A stretch of 63,943 bases of DNA, from positions 1 through 63,943 of the forward strand of contig JAFSXR010000007.1 of the NCBI GenBank assembly GCA_017443985.1, given 5' to 3'. Within the stretch, counting starts at the first letter, position 1. Every line of letters begins with the position of its first letter. Under the pieces are notes generated by a model, which saw only the letters and a list, made by a program, of their open reading frames with translations, did no database searches and was not told the DNA's origin. This document shows positions 43,394-52,236 of this stretch, piece by piece. The DNA is from Synergistaceae bacterium. Lineage in GTDB: Bacteria > Synergistota > Synergistia > Synergistales > Aminobacteriaceae. The position numbers and the translations under genes are program-made.

Positions 43394-44012
43394 CGGCGTT
43401 GCTCCTTTCTGTATCTTTATTTATTAGGCTTATAATTCTTTTGGCAAACCCCGAATTAAGAGGCAAGGCCAAAATTTGAACGCTGTCTCTTAATCCTGTA
43501 ACTTCTGATAATTCCTTAATCGTCATGTCTAGCAAAATTTTTTCATGAGAAGCCGCAAATTTTTTTACGCCCTCCGAAGAATTTTCCGCAAGAATGACGA
43601 GAATTTTTTTATGCCCGGATTTTTCAATTTCATTTTCAATTCTTTCCGAGCCTATTAACAACGCTCCGGCCTTACGCGCAAGGCCAAGAACTGATTTAAT
43701 TTTTAGATTAACGCTCTTCTCACTGCCGGACTTTTTTATATATTCTTCAAGCTCAAGCCAGAAGTCATTATTAACTTCAGCCTTGAGGGAGTGAGAAATA
43801 ATCCCGGATTTTTTAGCGCGCTCAAGACATTCTAAATCAGAGCATATATAAACGCCGCGTCCGGGTAATTTTTTTTCAGTATCGATGAAAATCCTTCCGT
43901 CAGGACTTTTCACAAGACGGATTAAATTTTCCTTATCGTTCTTTACTCTGCAAACGGCGCAGGAACGCTGGGGAATATGTTTTTCTTTACTGTCCTTCTT
44001 CAAAAACCTCAT
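43383..44012 (-). CDS. YlxR (RnpM) - ribosomal L7Ae-like fusion protein
   Basis: A 209-residue protein joining two RNA-binding modules that are usually separate neighbours (ylxR and ylxQ) between nusA and infB. Residues 1-90 are YlxR/DUF448: PQRSCAVCRVKNDKENLIRLV and GRIFIDTEKKLPGRGVYIC. Residues about 100-200 are L7Ae/L30e/YlxQ-like: IKSVLGLARKAGALLIGSE, ILVILAENSSEGVKKF. YlxR homologues have been reported to bind RNase P RNA. The fusion fixes a 1:1 ratio. It overlaps nusA by 26 bases. Confidence 0.9.
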   Translation of the reverse strand: MRFLKKDSKEKHIPQRSCAVCRVKNDKENLIRLVKSPDGRIFIDTEKKLPGRGVYICSDLECLERAKKSGIISHSLKAEVNNDFWLELEEYIKKSGSEKSVNLKIKSVLGLARKAGALLIGSERIENEIEKSGHKKILVILAENSSEGVKKFAASHEKILLDMTIKELSEVTGLRDSVQILALPLNSGFAKRIISLINKDTERSNAVER

Positions 44013-45099
44013 GGAAAATATCCTTCAGCGTCGGCATTCTCTCCGGCTCAACTGTTGTAACGTTGAGCTTCCAGCCCGTTAATTTCGCCGCGAGCTTGAC
44101 GTTTTGTCCTAACTTGCCTATAGCCAGCGATAACTGATCCTGATACACGTAGACATTAGCTTCTTTTTCGTGGTCAAGGACGGGCTCAACTTTTGCAATC
44201 TGAGCAGGGGACAGAGCATTTTTTATATAAACTAGAGGGTCATTGCTAAAAATAACAGCGTCAATTCTTTCATTTTTAAGCGATTGACTGATGGCTTTTA
44301 TTCTTGAGCCGCCGCTGCCGATACATGCGCCCACCGGGTCAACACTAGGATCAAGGGTTGACAGAGCGACTTTAGCTCTTGAACCGCTGTCTCTTGCTAT
44401 GTTCCTTATCTCGATAATTCCCTGCTGTATTTCAGGAATTTCAAGCTCCAGCAATTTTTTCAAAAGTCCCGGGTGTGTTCTTGATACGACGATTCGAGGA
44501 CCTCTTTGCTTATTTTTTACTTCAAGAACATAAAAGCGCATGACTGTGCCGGGATTGTACCGCTCTCCCGGTATTCTCTCGCGCTTTGGCAATTCTGCGT
44601 CGGTCTTGTCGTTTATTCTTACTACGATGTCGTCGCCCTCAACTCTGTAAATAGTCCCGCTGATCATTTCGCCTACCCTGTCAGCAAAAGCGTTATAGAC
44701 AACGTTGCGTTCGGCATCGCGTAATTTTTGTGCGATAACCTGACGAGCAGTCTGCGCGGCTATACGTCCAAAATTAGTCGGAGTTTTTTCGATTTTTATT
44801 TTTCCTCCGATTTCAGCTTCGTTGTCATATTTAAGAGCGTCCTCTAGGGTTATCTCGCTGTTCGGCACGGCGTTTGGGTTGTCTCCAAGTTTCTCAACGA
44901 CCTTGCGGATTTCATAAATAGTCATGTCGCCGGTGTCGTGGTCAATATGTATTTCAGCTTCACATTCACCGGATTGATACTTGTTATAAGCTGACAACAT
45001 GGCCGACTCCATAGTAGCTATTACTACGTTTATATCGAGTCCTCGCTGCACGGACAGAGCGTCAAGAGCTTCGATAAATTCACGACCGAGACGCATCAT
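43987..45099 (-). CDS. nusA: Transcription termination/antitermination factor NusA
   Basis: A 370-residue NusA with an N-terminal RNA-polymerase-binding domain (EFIEALDALSVQRGLDINVVIATMESAM-type), an S1 domain (about 135-200, GEMISGTIYRVEGDDIVVRI) and KH1-KH2 (VDPVGACIGSGGSRIKAI; NVYVYQDQLSLAIGKLGQNVKLA). The C-terminal acidic repeats of enterobacteria are absent, as in most bacteria. It starts 4 bases before the end of rimP. A terminator-like hairpin in the operon leader makes NusA-dependent autoregulation plausible. Confidence 0.95.
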   Translation of the reverse strand: MMRLGREFIEALDALSVQRGLDINVVIATMESAMLSAYNKYQSGECEAEIHIDHDTGDMTIYEIRKVVEKLGDNPNAVPNSEITLEDALKYDNEAEIGGKIKIEKTPTNFGRIAAQTARQVIAQKLRDAERNVVYNAFADRVGEMISGTIYRVEGDDIVVRINDKTDAELPKRERIPGERYNPGTVMRFYVLEVKNKQRGPRIVVSRTHPGLLKKLLELEIPEIQQGIIEIRNIARDSGSRAKVALSTLDPSVDPVGACIGSGGSRIKAISQSLKNERIDAVIFSNDPLVYIKNALSPAQIAKVEPVLDHEKEANVYVYQDQLSLAIGKLGQNVKLAAKLTGWKLNVTTVEPERMPTLKDIFHEVFEEGQ

Positions 45100-45623
45100 T
45101 TTTTTCTGCTCCCCTTTCTCTTATTTTTTCTTTTGTTCGTGTCATTCTCATTTTCGTTTTCATTTTCAAATCTGTATATTAAATTTCCTCCCTTTATGAT
45201 TTCAAACGGTATACGCTTTTCCCCTATGTCGCAGAGCAGAGTAATCTGCCCGTCAGCTACAGAATTAATCACGCCTGTAAAAGTTTTACGCCCTTCAAGA
45301 AGTCCATTTAATCTGATTCGGGCCTCACGGCCTTGAAATCTTTCATAATCATTCAGCGTGTATAACGGCCTTTCAATACCGGGCGAGCTGACTTCGAGAT
45401 AATAGCGTCCTCTGTCGATCTCCGGCATGTCGGGATTTTCGTCAAGAAATTTATTTACATGCCTCGATACTGTCTCACAGTCATCAACGTTAATTCCGCC
45501 GAGTGTGTCAATCAATATCTGCACCTTCATGCGCCCAAACTCCGAGCGTATACCTACATGCACACACTCATAGCCGGAGCGCGTTACGATTGCTTCAATC
45601 TGTTTCAAAAATTGTTCTGTCAT
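45096..45623 (-). CDS. rimP: Ribosome maturation factor RimP
   Basis: A RimP of 175 residues from ATG 45621-45623 (MTEQFLKQIEAIVTRSG), with AGGATAG upstream. Motifs: VQILIDTLGGINVDDCETVSR, YYLEVSSPGIERPLY and LLEGRKTFTGVI. The C-terminus is an Asn/Glu then Lys/Arg-rich tail. RimP binds the 30S precursor. It is the first gene of the operon. Longer in-frame starts exist but would lie within the leader hairpin. Confidence 0.93.
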   Translation of the reverse strand: MTEQFLKQIEAIVTRSGYECVHVGIRSEFGRMKVQILIDTLGGINVDDCETVSRHVNKFLDENPDMPEIDRGRYYLEVSSPGIERPLYTLNDYERFQGREARIRLNGLLEGRKTFTGVINSVADGQITLLCDIGEKRIPFEIIKGGNLIYRFENENENENDTNKRKNKRKGSRKK

Positions 45624-45643
45624 TTTTATTCTATCCTGCATAT

Positions 45644-45671
45644 AAAAAAGGAGAGGGTATTCTCCCACTCC
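45644..45671 (-). terminator. Leader terminator/attenuator of the rimP-nusA-infB operon
   Basis: On the minus strand GGAGTGGG (45664-45671) pairs with CCCTCTCC (45650-45657) with one mismatch around AGAATA, then six T. It lies between the promoter and rimP, so some transcripts should stop here. A NusA-responsive attenuator is an inference. Confidence 0.65.
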
Positions 45672-45700
45672 TTCCACGTTACAATCATGAAATTACTTGC

Positions 45701-45728
45701 ATTATAGCGCAGATTTTCATTTATTCAA
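45701..45728 (-). promoter_or_regulatory. Promoter of the rimP-nusA-infB operon
   Basis: TTGAAT (45723-45728), a 16-base spacer and TATAAT (45701-45706) on the minus strand. The predicted start near 45694 gives a leader of about 70 bases before rimP. Confidence 0.7.
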
Positions 45729-45809
45729 TAATTTATAGCTCAACGCTCTCGTTCATGTTTTCATGTTATTATTAAAGGCAAAAATTTTTTGAAAGGAGAA
45801 ATTTTTTTC

Positions 45810-47321
45810 ATGGCCTATTTCTACAACGAGCCCTCGCATACTTTCTCCGAGTACCTGCTGATTCCGACGTACTCATCAGAAAATTGCGTGCCCTCGAACG
45901 TTTCACTCAGGACCCCTCTTTGCAAGTTCAAAAAGGGCGAAGAGCCTCCGCTGTCAATAAATATTCCGCTGACTTCCGCGTGTATGCAGTCAGTTTCAAA
46001 TGACAGCATGGCTATAGCTCTTGCTCGTGAGGGCGGAATTTCTTTCATTTACTGCTCACAGCCTGTTGAGAAACAGGCCGAAATGGTTGAGCGCGTCAAG
46101 AAATATAAAGCAGGATTTGTCGCAAACGACTCCGCCATAAGCCCTGAGCAGACTCTCAAAGATATTTTAGACTTAAAGCAGCAAACCGGGCACACGACCG
46201 TAGCAGTTACTGAAGATGGAAGTTTAACGGGAAAATTGCTGGGCATCGTAACGAGCCGGGACTATCGGGTAAGCCGTTCAAACTTAGACGATAAAGTCTG
46301 CGACTTCATGACTCCGATTGACAAAGTTATTTCAGCCGGAGAGGGACTGACCCTCAGCGAAGCCAACGATATTTTATGGGAGCATAAATTAAATTCACTG
46401 CCGATTATCGACAGCGACGGGCACATGGTCGCGTTCGTGTTCAGAAAAGATTACGACATGCACAAAGAAAACCCGTTAGAGTTATTAGACTGCAAAAAGC
46501 GTTACATGACAGGCGCAGGGATTAACACACGCGATTATGAACAGAGAGTCCCGGCACTGCTCGAGGCCGGTGCGGACGTGCTTTGCATTGACAGCTCCGA
46601 AGGCTTCACGGAATGGCAGCGCAGGACTTTACAATGGATAAGGAAAAATTACGGCGATGAAGTAAAGGTCGGGGGCGGTAACGTTGTTGACGCTGACGGC
46701 TTTAGATTTTTAGCGGAGGCCGGAGCCGACTTTATAAAAATCGGAATAGGCGGAGGCTCAATCTGTATCACACGCGAGGCAAAAGGTATCGGGCGCGGAC
46801 AAGCTACGGCGGTCATCGAAGTTGCTCAGGCACGCGACGAATATTTCAAAGAGACTGGAATTTATATACCTATCTGCTCCGACGGCGGAATTGTCATGGA
46901 CTATCACATCACATTAGCTCTCGCGATGGGGGCGGACTTCTGCATGTTAGGAAGATATTTCGCACGCTTTGACGAAAGCCCTACGAACCGCGTCATGGTC
47001 AACGGCAATTACGTTAAAGAATACTGGGGCGAAGGCTCAAGCCGCGCTCGAAACTGGCAGAGATACGACAGCGGCGACGCTTCACAGTCAAAACTTTCGT
47101 TTGAAGAGGGCGTTGACAGCTACGTGCCGTACGCCGGAAGCCTGCGCGACAATGTAAACGAGACACTCAGCAAAATTAAATCAACGTTCTGCAACTGCGG
47201 CTCATTAAATCTTCAGGAAATGCGCGAGAAAGCAAAATTAACGCTCGTTTCTCCTGTAACTTTAATCGAAGGCGGAGCGCATGACGTTATCATGAAAGAA
47301 GCAGTCAGAAGGAATAAATAA
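45810..47321 (+). CDS. guaB: Inosine-5'-monophosphate dehydrogenase
   Basis: A 503-residue IMPDH, which oxidises IMP to XMP in guanine nucleotide synthesis. The catalytic Cys loop reads [19 protein letters not shown], where most bacterial enzymes have [43 protein letters not shown] and [14 protein letters not shown] (flap) are present. A CBS pair interrupts the barrel at about 110-215. The start at 45810 ([10 protein letters not shown]) follows AAAGGAG; an ATG 21 bases earlier is possible. The sequence resembles the longer parasite-like IMPDH group. It ends in heptamer repeat locus 10. Confidence 0.92.
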   Translation: MAYFYNEPSHTFSEYLLIPTYSSENCVPSNVSLRTPLCKFKKGEEPPLSINIPLTSACMQSVSNDSMAIALAREGGISFIYCSQPVEKQAEMVERVKKYKAGFVANDSAISPEQTLKDILDLKQQTGHTTVAVTEDGSLTGKLLGIVTSRDYRVSRSNLDDKVCDFMTPIDKVISAGEGLTLSEANDILWEHKLNSLPIIDSDGHMVAFVFRKDYDMHKENPLELLDCKKRYMTGAGINTRDYEQRVPALLEAGADVLCIDSSEGFTEWQRRTLQWIRKNYGDEVKVGGGNVVDADGFRFLAEAGADFIKIGIGGGSICITREAKGIGRGQATAVIEVAQARDEYFKETGIYIPICSDGGIVMDYHITLALAMGADFCMLGRYFARFDESPTNRVMVNGNYVKEYWGEGSSRARNWQRYDSGDASQSKLSFEEGVDSYVPYAGSLRDNVNETLSKIKSTFCNCGSLNLQEMREKAKLTLVSPVTLIEGGAHDVIMKEAVRRNK

Positions 47322-47373
47322 CAGGTAGGAGGTAGGAGTTAGGAGGTAGGAGGTAAAAAAACATTCCTGCCTG
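47322..47373. repeat. Heptamer repeat locus 10
   Basis: CAGGTAGGAGGTAGGAGTTAG and GAGGTAGGAGG follow the guaB stop, then seven A and the inverted CATTCCTGCCTG. This is the longest perfect run of the family in the window. It lies between guaB and metN, which run in the same direction. Confidence 0.82.
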
Positions 47374-47383
47374 AAATAAAAAA

Positions 47384-48424
47384 ATGATTGAGCTTGAACA
47401 CATTGTGAAAAAATTTCACGCAGACAAAAAAGACACAGCCATTCACGCGGTCAATGACGTTTCATTAACGATTAACGACGGCGATATCTACGGGATTATA
47501 GGCTTCTCAGGCGCAGGCAAGTCAACTCTTGTCCGCTGTATCAATCTGCTTGAGCGTCCCGACTCCGGCAGCGTTAAAATTGACAGCGTAGAGATGACAA
47601 AATTAAAGCCCCGTGAACTTTACAAAGCCCGTACAAAAATCGGAATGATTTTCCAGCAGTTTAATTTAATGCCTTCCCGGACTGTCTTTCAGAATGTCGC
47701 GTATCCGTTAAAAAACATGACTAAGGACGAAATTAAAAAGCGCGTCCGTGATTTATTAGCTCTTGTTGAAATTTCGGAGAAGGAGAACGCCTACCCCTCT
47801 GAGCTTTCCGGCGGTCAGAAACAGCGCGTGGCAATAGCAAGGGCACTCGCCAACGACCCCACTATTTTATTATGCGACGAGGCAACAAGCGCACTTGACC
47901 CTCAGACTACAGGCTCAATCCTTCAATTACTGAAAGACCTCAATAAACAACTCGGCCTCACGATTGTAGTTATAACTCATGAAATGGAGGTCGTGAAAAA
48001 TATCTGCCTTAAAGCCGCCGTCATGGACGCAGGAAAAATTATAGAGCGCGGCGATGTGTTCACGATATTCTCTGACCCTCAGCACACCGTAACGCGAAAT
48101 TTTGTGAGAACTACATCAAATCTTTCAAAGATTGAAACGCTGATAAAAGACGATTCGCCTATGGTCCAGTTGAAGCCAGGCGAGCTAATGGCGCGGCTTG
48201 TTTACATTCATGCTGACGTGTCGGAGCCGCTGATTTCTTTCGCGTCCAGAGAATTTGACATTGAGATAAATATAATTCTTGCTGACGTTGAAATTGTCGC
48301 AGGCGCGATGGTCGGAGGAACGGTCGTAATTTTCAACGGCCCCCGCGAACGAATTAACAGGGCCATAGATTATTACAAGAGCAAAGATATCAGAGTGGAG
48401 GTTATCAAAGATGCCGGAGCTTAA
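47384..48424 (+). CDS. metN: Methionine ABC transporter ATP-binding protein
   Basis: A 346-residue ATPase. Walker A GFSGAGKSTLVRCINLLERP, the Q loop in IGMIFQQFNLM, signature LSGGQKQRVAIARAL, Walker B ILLCDEATSALDP and the switch His in VITHEMEVV are intact. The C-terminal NIL domain (about 265-340, LVYIHADVSEPLISFASREF) is typical of MetN and binds methionine for trans-inhibition. It overlaps metI by 14 bases. No metQ lies downstream, so the binding protein must be elsewhere. Confidence 0.93.
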   Translation: MIELEHIVKKFHADKKDTAIHAVNDVSLTINDGDIYGIIGFSGAGKSTLVRCINLLERPDSGSVKIDSVEMTKLKPRELYKARTKIGMIFQQFNLMPSRTVFQNVAYPLKNMTKDEIKKRVRDLLALVEISEKENAYPSELSGGQKQRVAIARALANDPTILLCDEATSALDPQTTGSILQLLKDLNKQLGLTIVVITHEMEVVKNICLKAAVMDAGKIIERGDVFTIFSDPQHTVTRNFVRTTSNLSKIETLIKDDSPMVQLKPGELMARLVYIHADVSEPLISFASREFDIEINIILADVEIVAGAMVGGTVVIFNGPRERINRAIDYYKSKDIRVEVIKDAGA

Positions 48425-49088
48425 AATTTTACTGCCTAACTTAATGAAGCGTCTGCCGGAGTTTTGGAAGGCTTGCGGAGATACGCTCTTAATGGAAGCG
48501 TGGTCGGGCGTGATTATTTTTATTTTCGGGCTGATTTTCGGAATTATTTTGACCGTAACGAAGCCAGGCGGAATTATGGAGAACAGGCCGGTTTATCAGG
48601 TACTCGACAAAATCATAAATTTATTCCGTTCGATACCGTTCATAATTTTGCTGACGGCTTTGATGCCTTTGTCGCGCTGGATTATGGGAACGGCTATTTA
48701 TGTTCGCGGCGTTATAGTGCCGTTAGTTTTCGGGGCGACTCCGTTTTTTTCGCGTCAGGTTGAGAGCGCGTTAGCTCAAACGGACAAGGGCTTAGTTGAG
48801 GCGGCGTTGTCAATGGGCTCAAGTCCCTTTGAAGTAATTTTCAGGGTGTATCTCCGCGAGAGCTTAGCTCCGATTATCCGGGCAATAACGATAACTATAA
48901 TCAGCTTATTAGGCTTAACGGCGATGGCCGGAGCTGTCGGCGCAGGAGGCTTGGGAGATTTTGCGATCCGCTACGGCCACGACAGAAACATGATTGATAT
49001 TACGTGGGTAGTCGTAGCAGTTTTAGTTTTGGGTGTCAGCGTCGTTCAGTGGATCGGCGAAATGCTGGCAAGAAAAAATACTCATTAA
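48411..49088 (+). CDS. metI: Methionine ABC transporter permease
   Basis: A 225-residue MetI with about five transmembrane helices and the EAA loop (LVEAALSMGSSPFEVIFRVYLRESL) that contacts MetN. RSIPFIILLTALMPLSRWIMGT and GAVGAGGLGDFAIRYGHDR are family hallmarks. It is the second and last gene of metNI. Convergence with lspA occurs within heptamer repeat locus 11. Confidence 0.93.
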   Translation: MPELKILLPNLMKRLPEFWKACGDTLLMEAWSGVIIFIFGLIFGIILTVTKPGGIMENRPVYQVLDKIINLFRSIPFIILLTALMPLSRWIMGTAIYVRGVIVPLVFGATPFFSRQVESALAQTDKGLVEAALSMGSSPFEVIFRVYLRESLAPIIRAITITIISLLGLTAMAGAVGAGGLGDFAIRYGHDRNMIDITWVVVAVLVLGVSVVQWIGEMLARKNTH

Positions 49089-49094
49089 TTTTTC

Positions 49095-49121
49095 TAACTC
49101 CTACCTCCTAACTCCTAACTC
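49095..49121. repeat. Heptamer repeat locus 11 (lspA C-terminus)
   Basis: CTAACTCCTACCTCCTAAC and TCCTAACTC on the plus strand. On the minus strand it encodes the last residues of LspA (ELGVRR) and its TAG stop. Confidence 0.8.
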
Positions 49122-49487
49122 AAATACAATTATCAAAGCTCCCAGTGAAATTTCAACGTCGGCAAGATTAAAATTTATATCCAAGAACGGCAGCGGAGAC
49201 GGTATCCAGTCTATGACGAAGCCTAAAAAAAATCTCTCAAGAAAATTGGACAGAGCCCCACCGGACATTATGGCGAGGCCAAGCCGCGTGAATTTATTTA
49301 TTCTCGTGAAAAGGCTCAAAAAAATTATAATCGCGCAGGAAATCCCGGAGAATATCAAAATAACTTCCGGCGAACCTGAAAAAAGACTGAAAGCCGCGCC
49401 GGTATTGTAGGACAAAGCATCAAAAAAAATTCTCGCGCATTGTTCAATTAATACGCAGAGAATTATTATTGCAAACGTTAAAAGCAA
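49101..49487 (-). CDS. lspA: Lipoprotein signal peptidase
   Basis: A 128-residue membrane aspartic protease with four helices; it cuts prolipoproteins before the lipidated Cys. The catalytic Asp pair is in SNFLERFFLGFVIDWI and FNLADVEISLGA. YNTGAAFSLFSG matches the conserved NxGAAF block. It is short (usual 150-165): the N-terminal helix is compact, and the C-terminus ends in repeat-encoded ELGVRR. Its start overlaps the end of the following HAD gene by 10 bases. Confidence 0.88.
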   Translation of the reverse strand: MLLTFAIIILCVLIEQCARIFFDALSYNTGAAFSLFSGSPEVILIFSGISCAIIIFLSLFTRINKFTRLGLAIMSGGALSNFLERFFLGFVIDWIPSPLPFLDINFNLADVEISLGALIIVFELGVRR

Positions 49488-50311
49488 AATTTTTTAATTC
49501 CTTCCGCTACTCCGTCATGGTCGCAGTCAGTTGTTACGAAGTCGGCAACATCTAAAACTTCTTTGCAGGAATTTTTCATTGCTGCTCCGATGCCGGCGGC
49601 CTCAATCATGCTCACGTCGTTTAATCCGTCCCCGAAAGCGATTGTGCCCTCAATCGGAATTTTTAGATACTCGGCTAAAAATTTCAAAGCATTGCCTTTT
49701 TTCGCGTTCATGTCGTTTATTTCAATATTATTAGAAATTGATGACGTGAAAAGAGTTTTTCTGAAAACGACGGGCAGAGCCTTTAATAAATCCGCACGCA
49801 GATTTTTATCAAGCGTAAAAATTTGAATTTTCTGCACGCCTTCGCAATTTTTTACAAGCTCGTAAAATTCTTCGCTCTCAAGAGGTTTTCGGAAGTCCGC
49901 AACAAGTTTAACCTGCCACTCGCCGACCATAAAAGCCGGGATTTTTTCGTGAAGCTCGCGCCGCATGTAGCCTTTGCTGTCTATGACGCAGTCGTAAATT
50001 ATTTCGTCAATGTCATCGAATACACGCGCCATTTTCAACGCACGCTGGGCAGGAATTTCAAATTTTACGAGGGATTTTGATTTTTTAACGTCATAAACTT
50101 CCGCGCCGTTTAGAGTTATTGCGTAGTTAATGAAGTCTAATTCTCTAACATAGTCGGGAATTAAATTCCAAAACCGCCCCGTTGACGGGACAATTTCAAT
50201 TCCCATTGAGGCGGCCTTTTCAAGAGTTTCACGTGTGTTCGGCGTTAATTCTTTTTTTGAATTTAATAAAGTTCCGTCAAGGTCGAACGCGATTAATTTT
50301 ATATCTGCCAT
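49478..50311 (-). CDS. HAD-superfamily Cof-type phosphatase
   Basis: A 277-residue Cof-type HAD. IAFDLDGTLLNSKKELTPNT holds Asp nucleophile and acid; the cap spans about 85-190. NAKKGNALKFLAEYL and AFGDGLNDVSMIEAAGIGAAMKNS give Lys and the metal-binding Asp. The substrate is probably a sugar or nucleotide phosphate but cannot be named. It overlaps both neighbours (lspA and pepF) and belongs to a pepF-HAD-lspA unit. Confidence 0.9.
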   Translation of the reverse strand: MADIKLIAFDLDGTLLNSKKELTPNTRETLEKAASMGIEIVPSTGRFWNLIPDYVRELDFINYAITLNGAEVYDVKKSKSLVKFEIPAQRALKMARVFDDIDEIIYDCVIDSKGYMRRELHEKIPAFMVGEWQVKLVADFRKPLESEEFYELVKNCEGVQKIQIFTLDKNLRADLLKALPVVFRKTLFTSSISNNIEINDMNAKKGNALKFLAEYLKIPIEGTIAFGDGLNDVSMIEAAGIGAAMKNSCKEVLDVADFVTTDCDHDGVAEGIKKFCF

Positions 50312-52104
50312 GCCTTATAGCCCTCGTTAAGTCTCTCTTCAAAAAATTTCATGGTCCTTTCAAACGGCTCTGAGCTCGTCAAATCGACTCCGGCACGCTT
50401 CAAAATATTCAAAGAGTAATCACTGCCGCCGCTCTTCAAAAATTTTAAGTAACGCTCGACTGCGCCGTCCTCGTGATTTAATATTGACGAAGCAAAAGCA
50501 TTCGCCGCCGTGAATCCTGTTGAATATTTATAAACATAGAAGGCCGTGTAGAAATGCGGTATCCTTGCCCACTCGACGCAGAGTTCCGGGTCAATTATCA
50601 TTTCCGGGCCGTAGCAGTCAGCATTTAATTTTTCCCACAAACTATTGAGCCAGTCGGGAGTTAAAACGCCTCCGCCCTCGACGTAAGAATGAGTTTCTCT
50701 CTCGAAGTCCGCGAACATTGCCTGACGGAAAAATGTTGTCCGCACCATGTCGTAATAATAACTCAAGAGCCATTTTTTATTTTCGACGCTTTCTGCATTT
50801 TTCAACAAATATTCAAGCAATAATGCCTCGTTCGTGGTCGAAGCAACTTCAGCTAATAAAATTGTGTAGTCGGCGTATACCTGCGGCTGATTTTCGCGTG
50901 AATAATAGCTGTGCAGGCTGTGTCCCATTTCGTGAACAAGCGTGAAAACGTCGTGTAATGTTCCGTCATAATTCAATAAAACATAAGGGTGAGTGCCGTA
51001 TGCTCCCCACGAGTACGCGCCTTTTCTCTTGCCTTTGTTCTCGTAAATGTCTATCCAGTGTTCATTAACGCCCTTCTTGAAATTTTCGAGATAGTCCGGG
51101 CCGAGCGGAGCAAGTGCCTTCAACGCGAGCTCAACAGCATCATTAAATTTTATTTCGTTTTCAGGTTCGTTTGAAATCGGCACGTTTAAGTCGTAATAAT
51201 GAAAGTCATCGAAGCCAAGAACTTTTTTTCGCAAAGCTACAAGCCTGTGCATTAAATTTGAATATGATCTAGCCGTGCTTACAACGTGATTATAGACTTC
51301 TTCGGGGACGTTCTCGGCAAATAAAGCCATGTCGAGCGAATTTTTATATTTCCGTGCGTTTGCGTAAAAGATATCGCCCTTGACAGAGCCGTAATATAAC
51401 GCGCCTATTGCGTTTTTATATTTCTCGTAAGTTCCGTAAATTCCTGTGAAGGCATTTTTTCTCACGTCCCTGTTAAGGCTTCGGCTGTATCTGTACCAGC
51501 GTTCTTCTGTTAATTCTGCGGTGCTGCCGTTTTCGTCAATGATGTCCGGGAATTTTATATCAGCGTCGGTTAAAAGCGTGAAGGCATTTTCGGGGACTGA
51601 TTTTAATTCTGCGGCGTGAGCTAATAACATTTCCATATCGTGCGACAAAATATGCTCGCGTTCGCGCAGTAATCTTCTAAAGAAAAATTCATAGCGCGTT
51701 AATTCATGCTCGTTTTTTATGCAGTTGTTAATGTAATCGTGAGGAAGCGCGAGGACCTCCGGCTCAAAAAAAGCTATAGCCGCAGAATATTTCACGAGTA
51801 AATTCTCGGCCATTCCGGCTAACTGCATGGGCTTCTGTTCGCGTAAATCCTCGTGGCTTTTCATGTTCGCATAAACGTAGAGTTTATTAAGCTCGAGCGA
51901 CACGGCCTCATCATCTTTTATAAACGCCAGCAAAATTTCTGAACCTTCGCCGAGCCTGCCGGAATAATTTTTTAACGCTTCGATTTTATTTTGAGTTTCG
52001 CTAAAAGTTTTCTGCCACTCATCAAAATTTGCATAAATAGCCTCTAAATTCCATTTTGCCTCATTCGGGATCGATGAACGCTCCGGGACACTGTTAGATT
52101 TCAT
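50299..52104 (-). CDS. pepF: Oligoendopeptidase F
   Basis: A 601-residue M3B zinc metallopeptidase. The zinc site is HEMGHSLHSYYS (HExxH), with the third ligand Glu in LLAEVASTTNEALL. The N-terminal part (WNLEAIYANFDEWQKTFSET) and AFYVYKYSTGFTAANAFA near the end fit PepF. It cleaves short peptides in the cytoplasm, in keeping with an amino-acid fermenter. It is first in its unit, and its 5' region faces the SWIM gene. Confidence 0.94.
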   Translation of the reverse strand: MKSNSVPERSSIPNEAKWNLEAIYANFDEWQKTFSETQNKIEALKNYSGRLGEGSEILLAFIKDDEAVSLELNKLYVYANMKSHEDLREQKPMQLAGMAENLLVKYSAAIAFFEPEVLALPHDYINNCIKNEHELTRYEFFFRRLLREREHILSHDMEMLLAHAAELKSVPENAFTLLTDADIKFPDIIDENGSTAELTEERWYRYSRSLNRDVRKNAFTGIYGTYEKYKNAIGALYYGSVKGDIFYANARKYKNSLDMALFAENVPEEVYNHVVSTARSYSNLMHRLVALRKKVLGFDDFHYYDLNVPISNEPENEIKFNDAVELALKALAPLGPDYLENFKKGVNEHWIDIYENKGKRKGAYSWGAYGTHPYVLLNYDGTLHDVFTLVHEMGHSLHSYYSRENQPQVYADYTILLAEVASTTNEALLLEYLLKNAESVENKKWLLSYYYDMVRTTFFRQAMFADFERETHSYVEGGGVLTPDWLNSLWEKLNADCYGPEMIIDPELCVEWARIPHFYTAFYVYKYSTGFTAANAFASSILNHEDGAVERYLKFLKSGGSDYSLNILKRAGVDLTSSEPFERTMKFFEERLNEGYKAWQI

Positions 52105-52236
52105 TCGGTTAGTTTTCCTTTCATGAATATATTGGCTTATTTTATCATTCGCCGATTAGCGCAGGTACGCAGCTTTTCGGAAGCCGTAAGATAATGTAGT
52201 ATAATAGCCTAAAATAACGAGGAATCAAGGGAGAAA

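Noticed and set aside
37934-47373. Heptamer blocks as CRISPR or IS ends
   Set aside because: Units are 7 bases without spacers, and no transposase or cas gene accompanies them.
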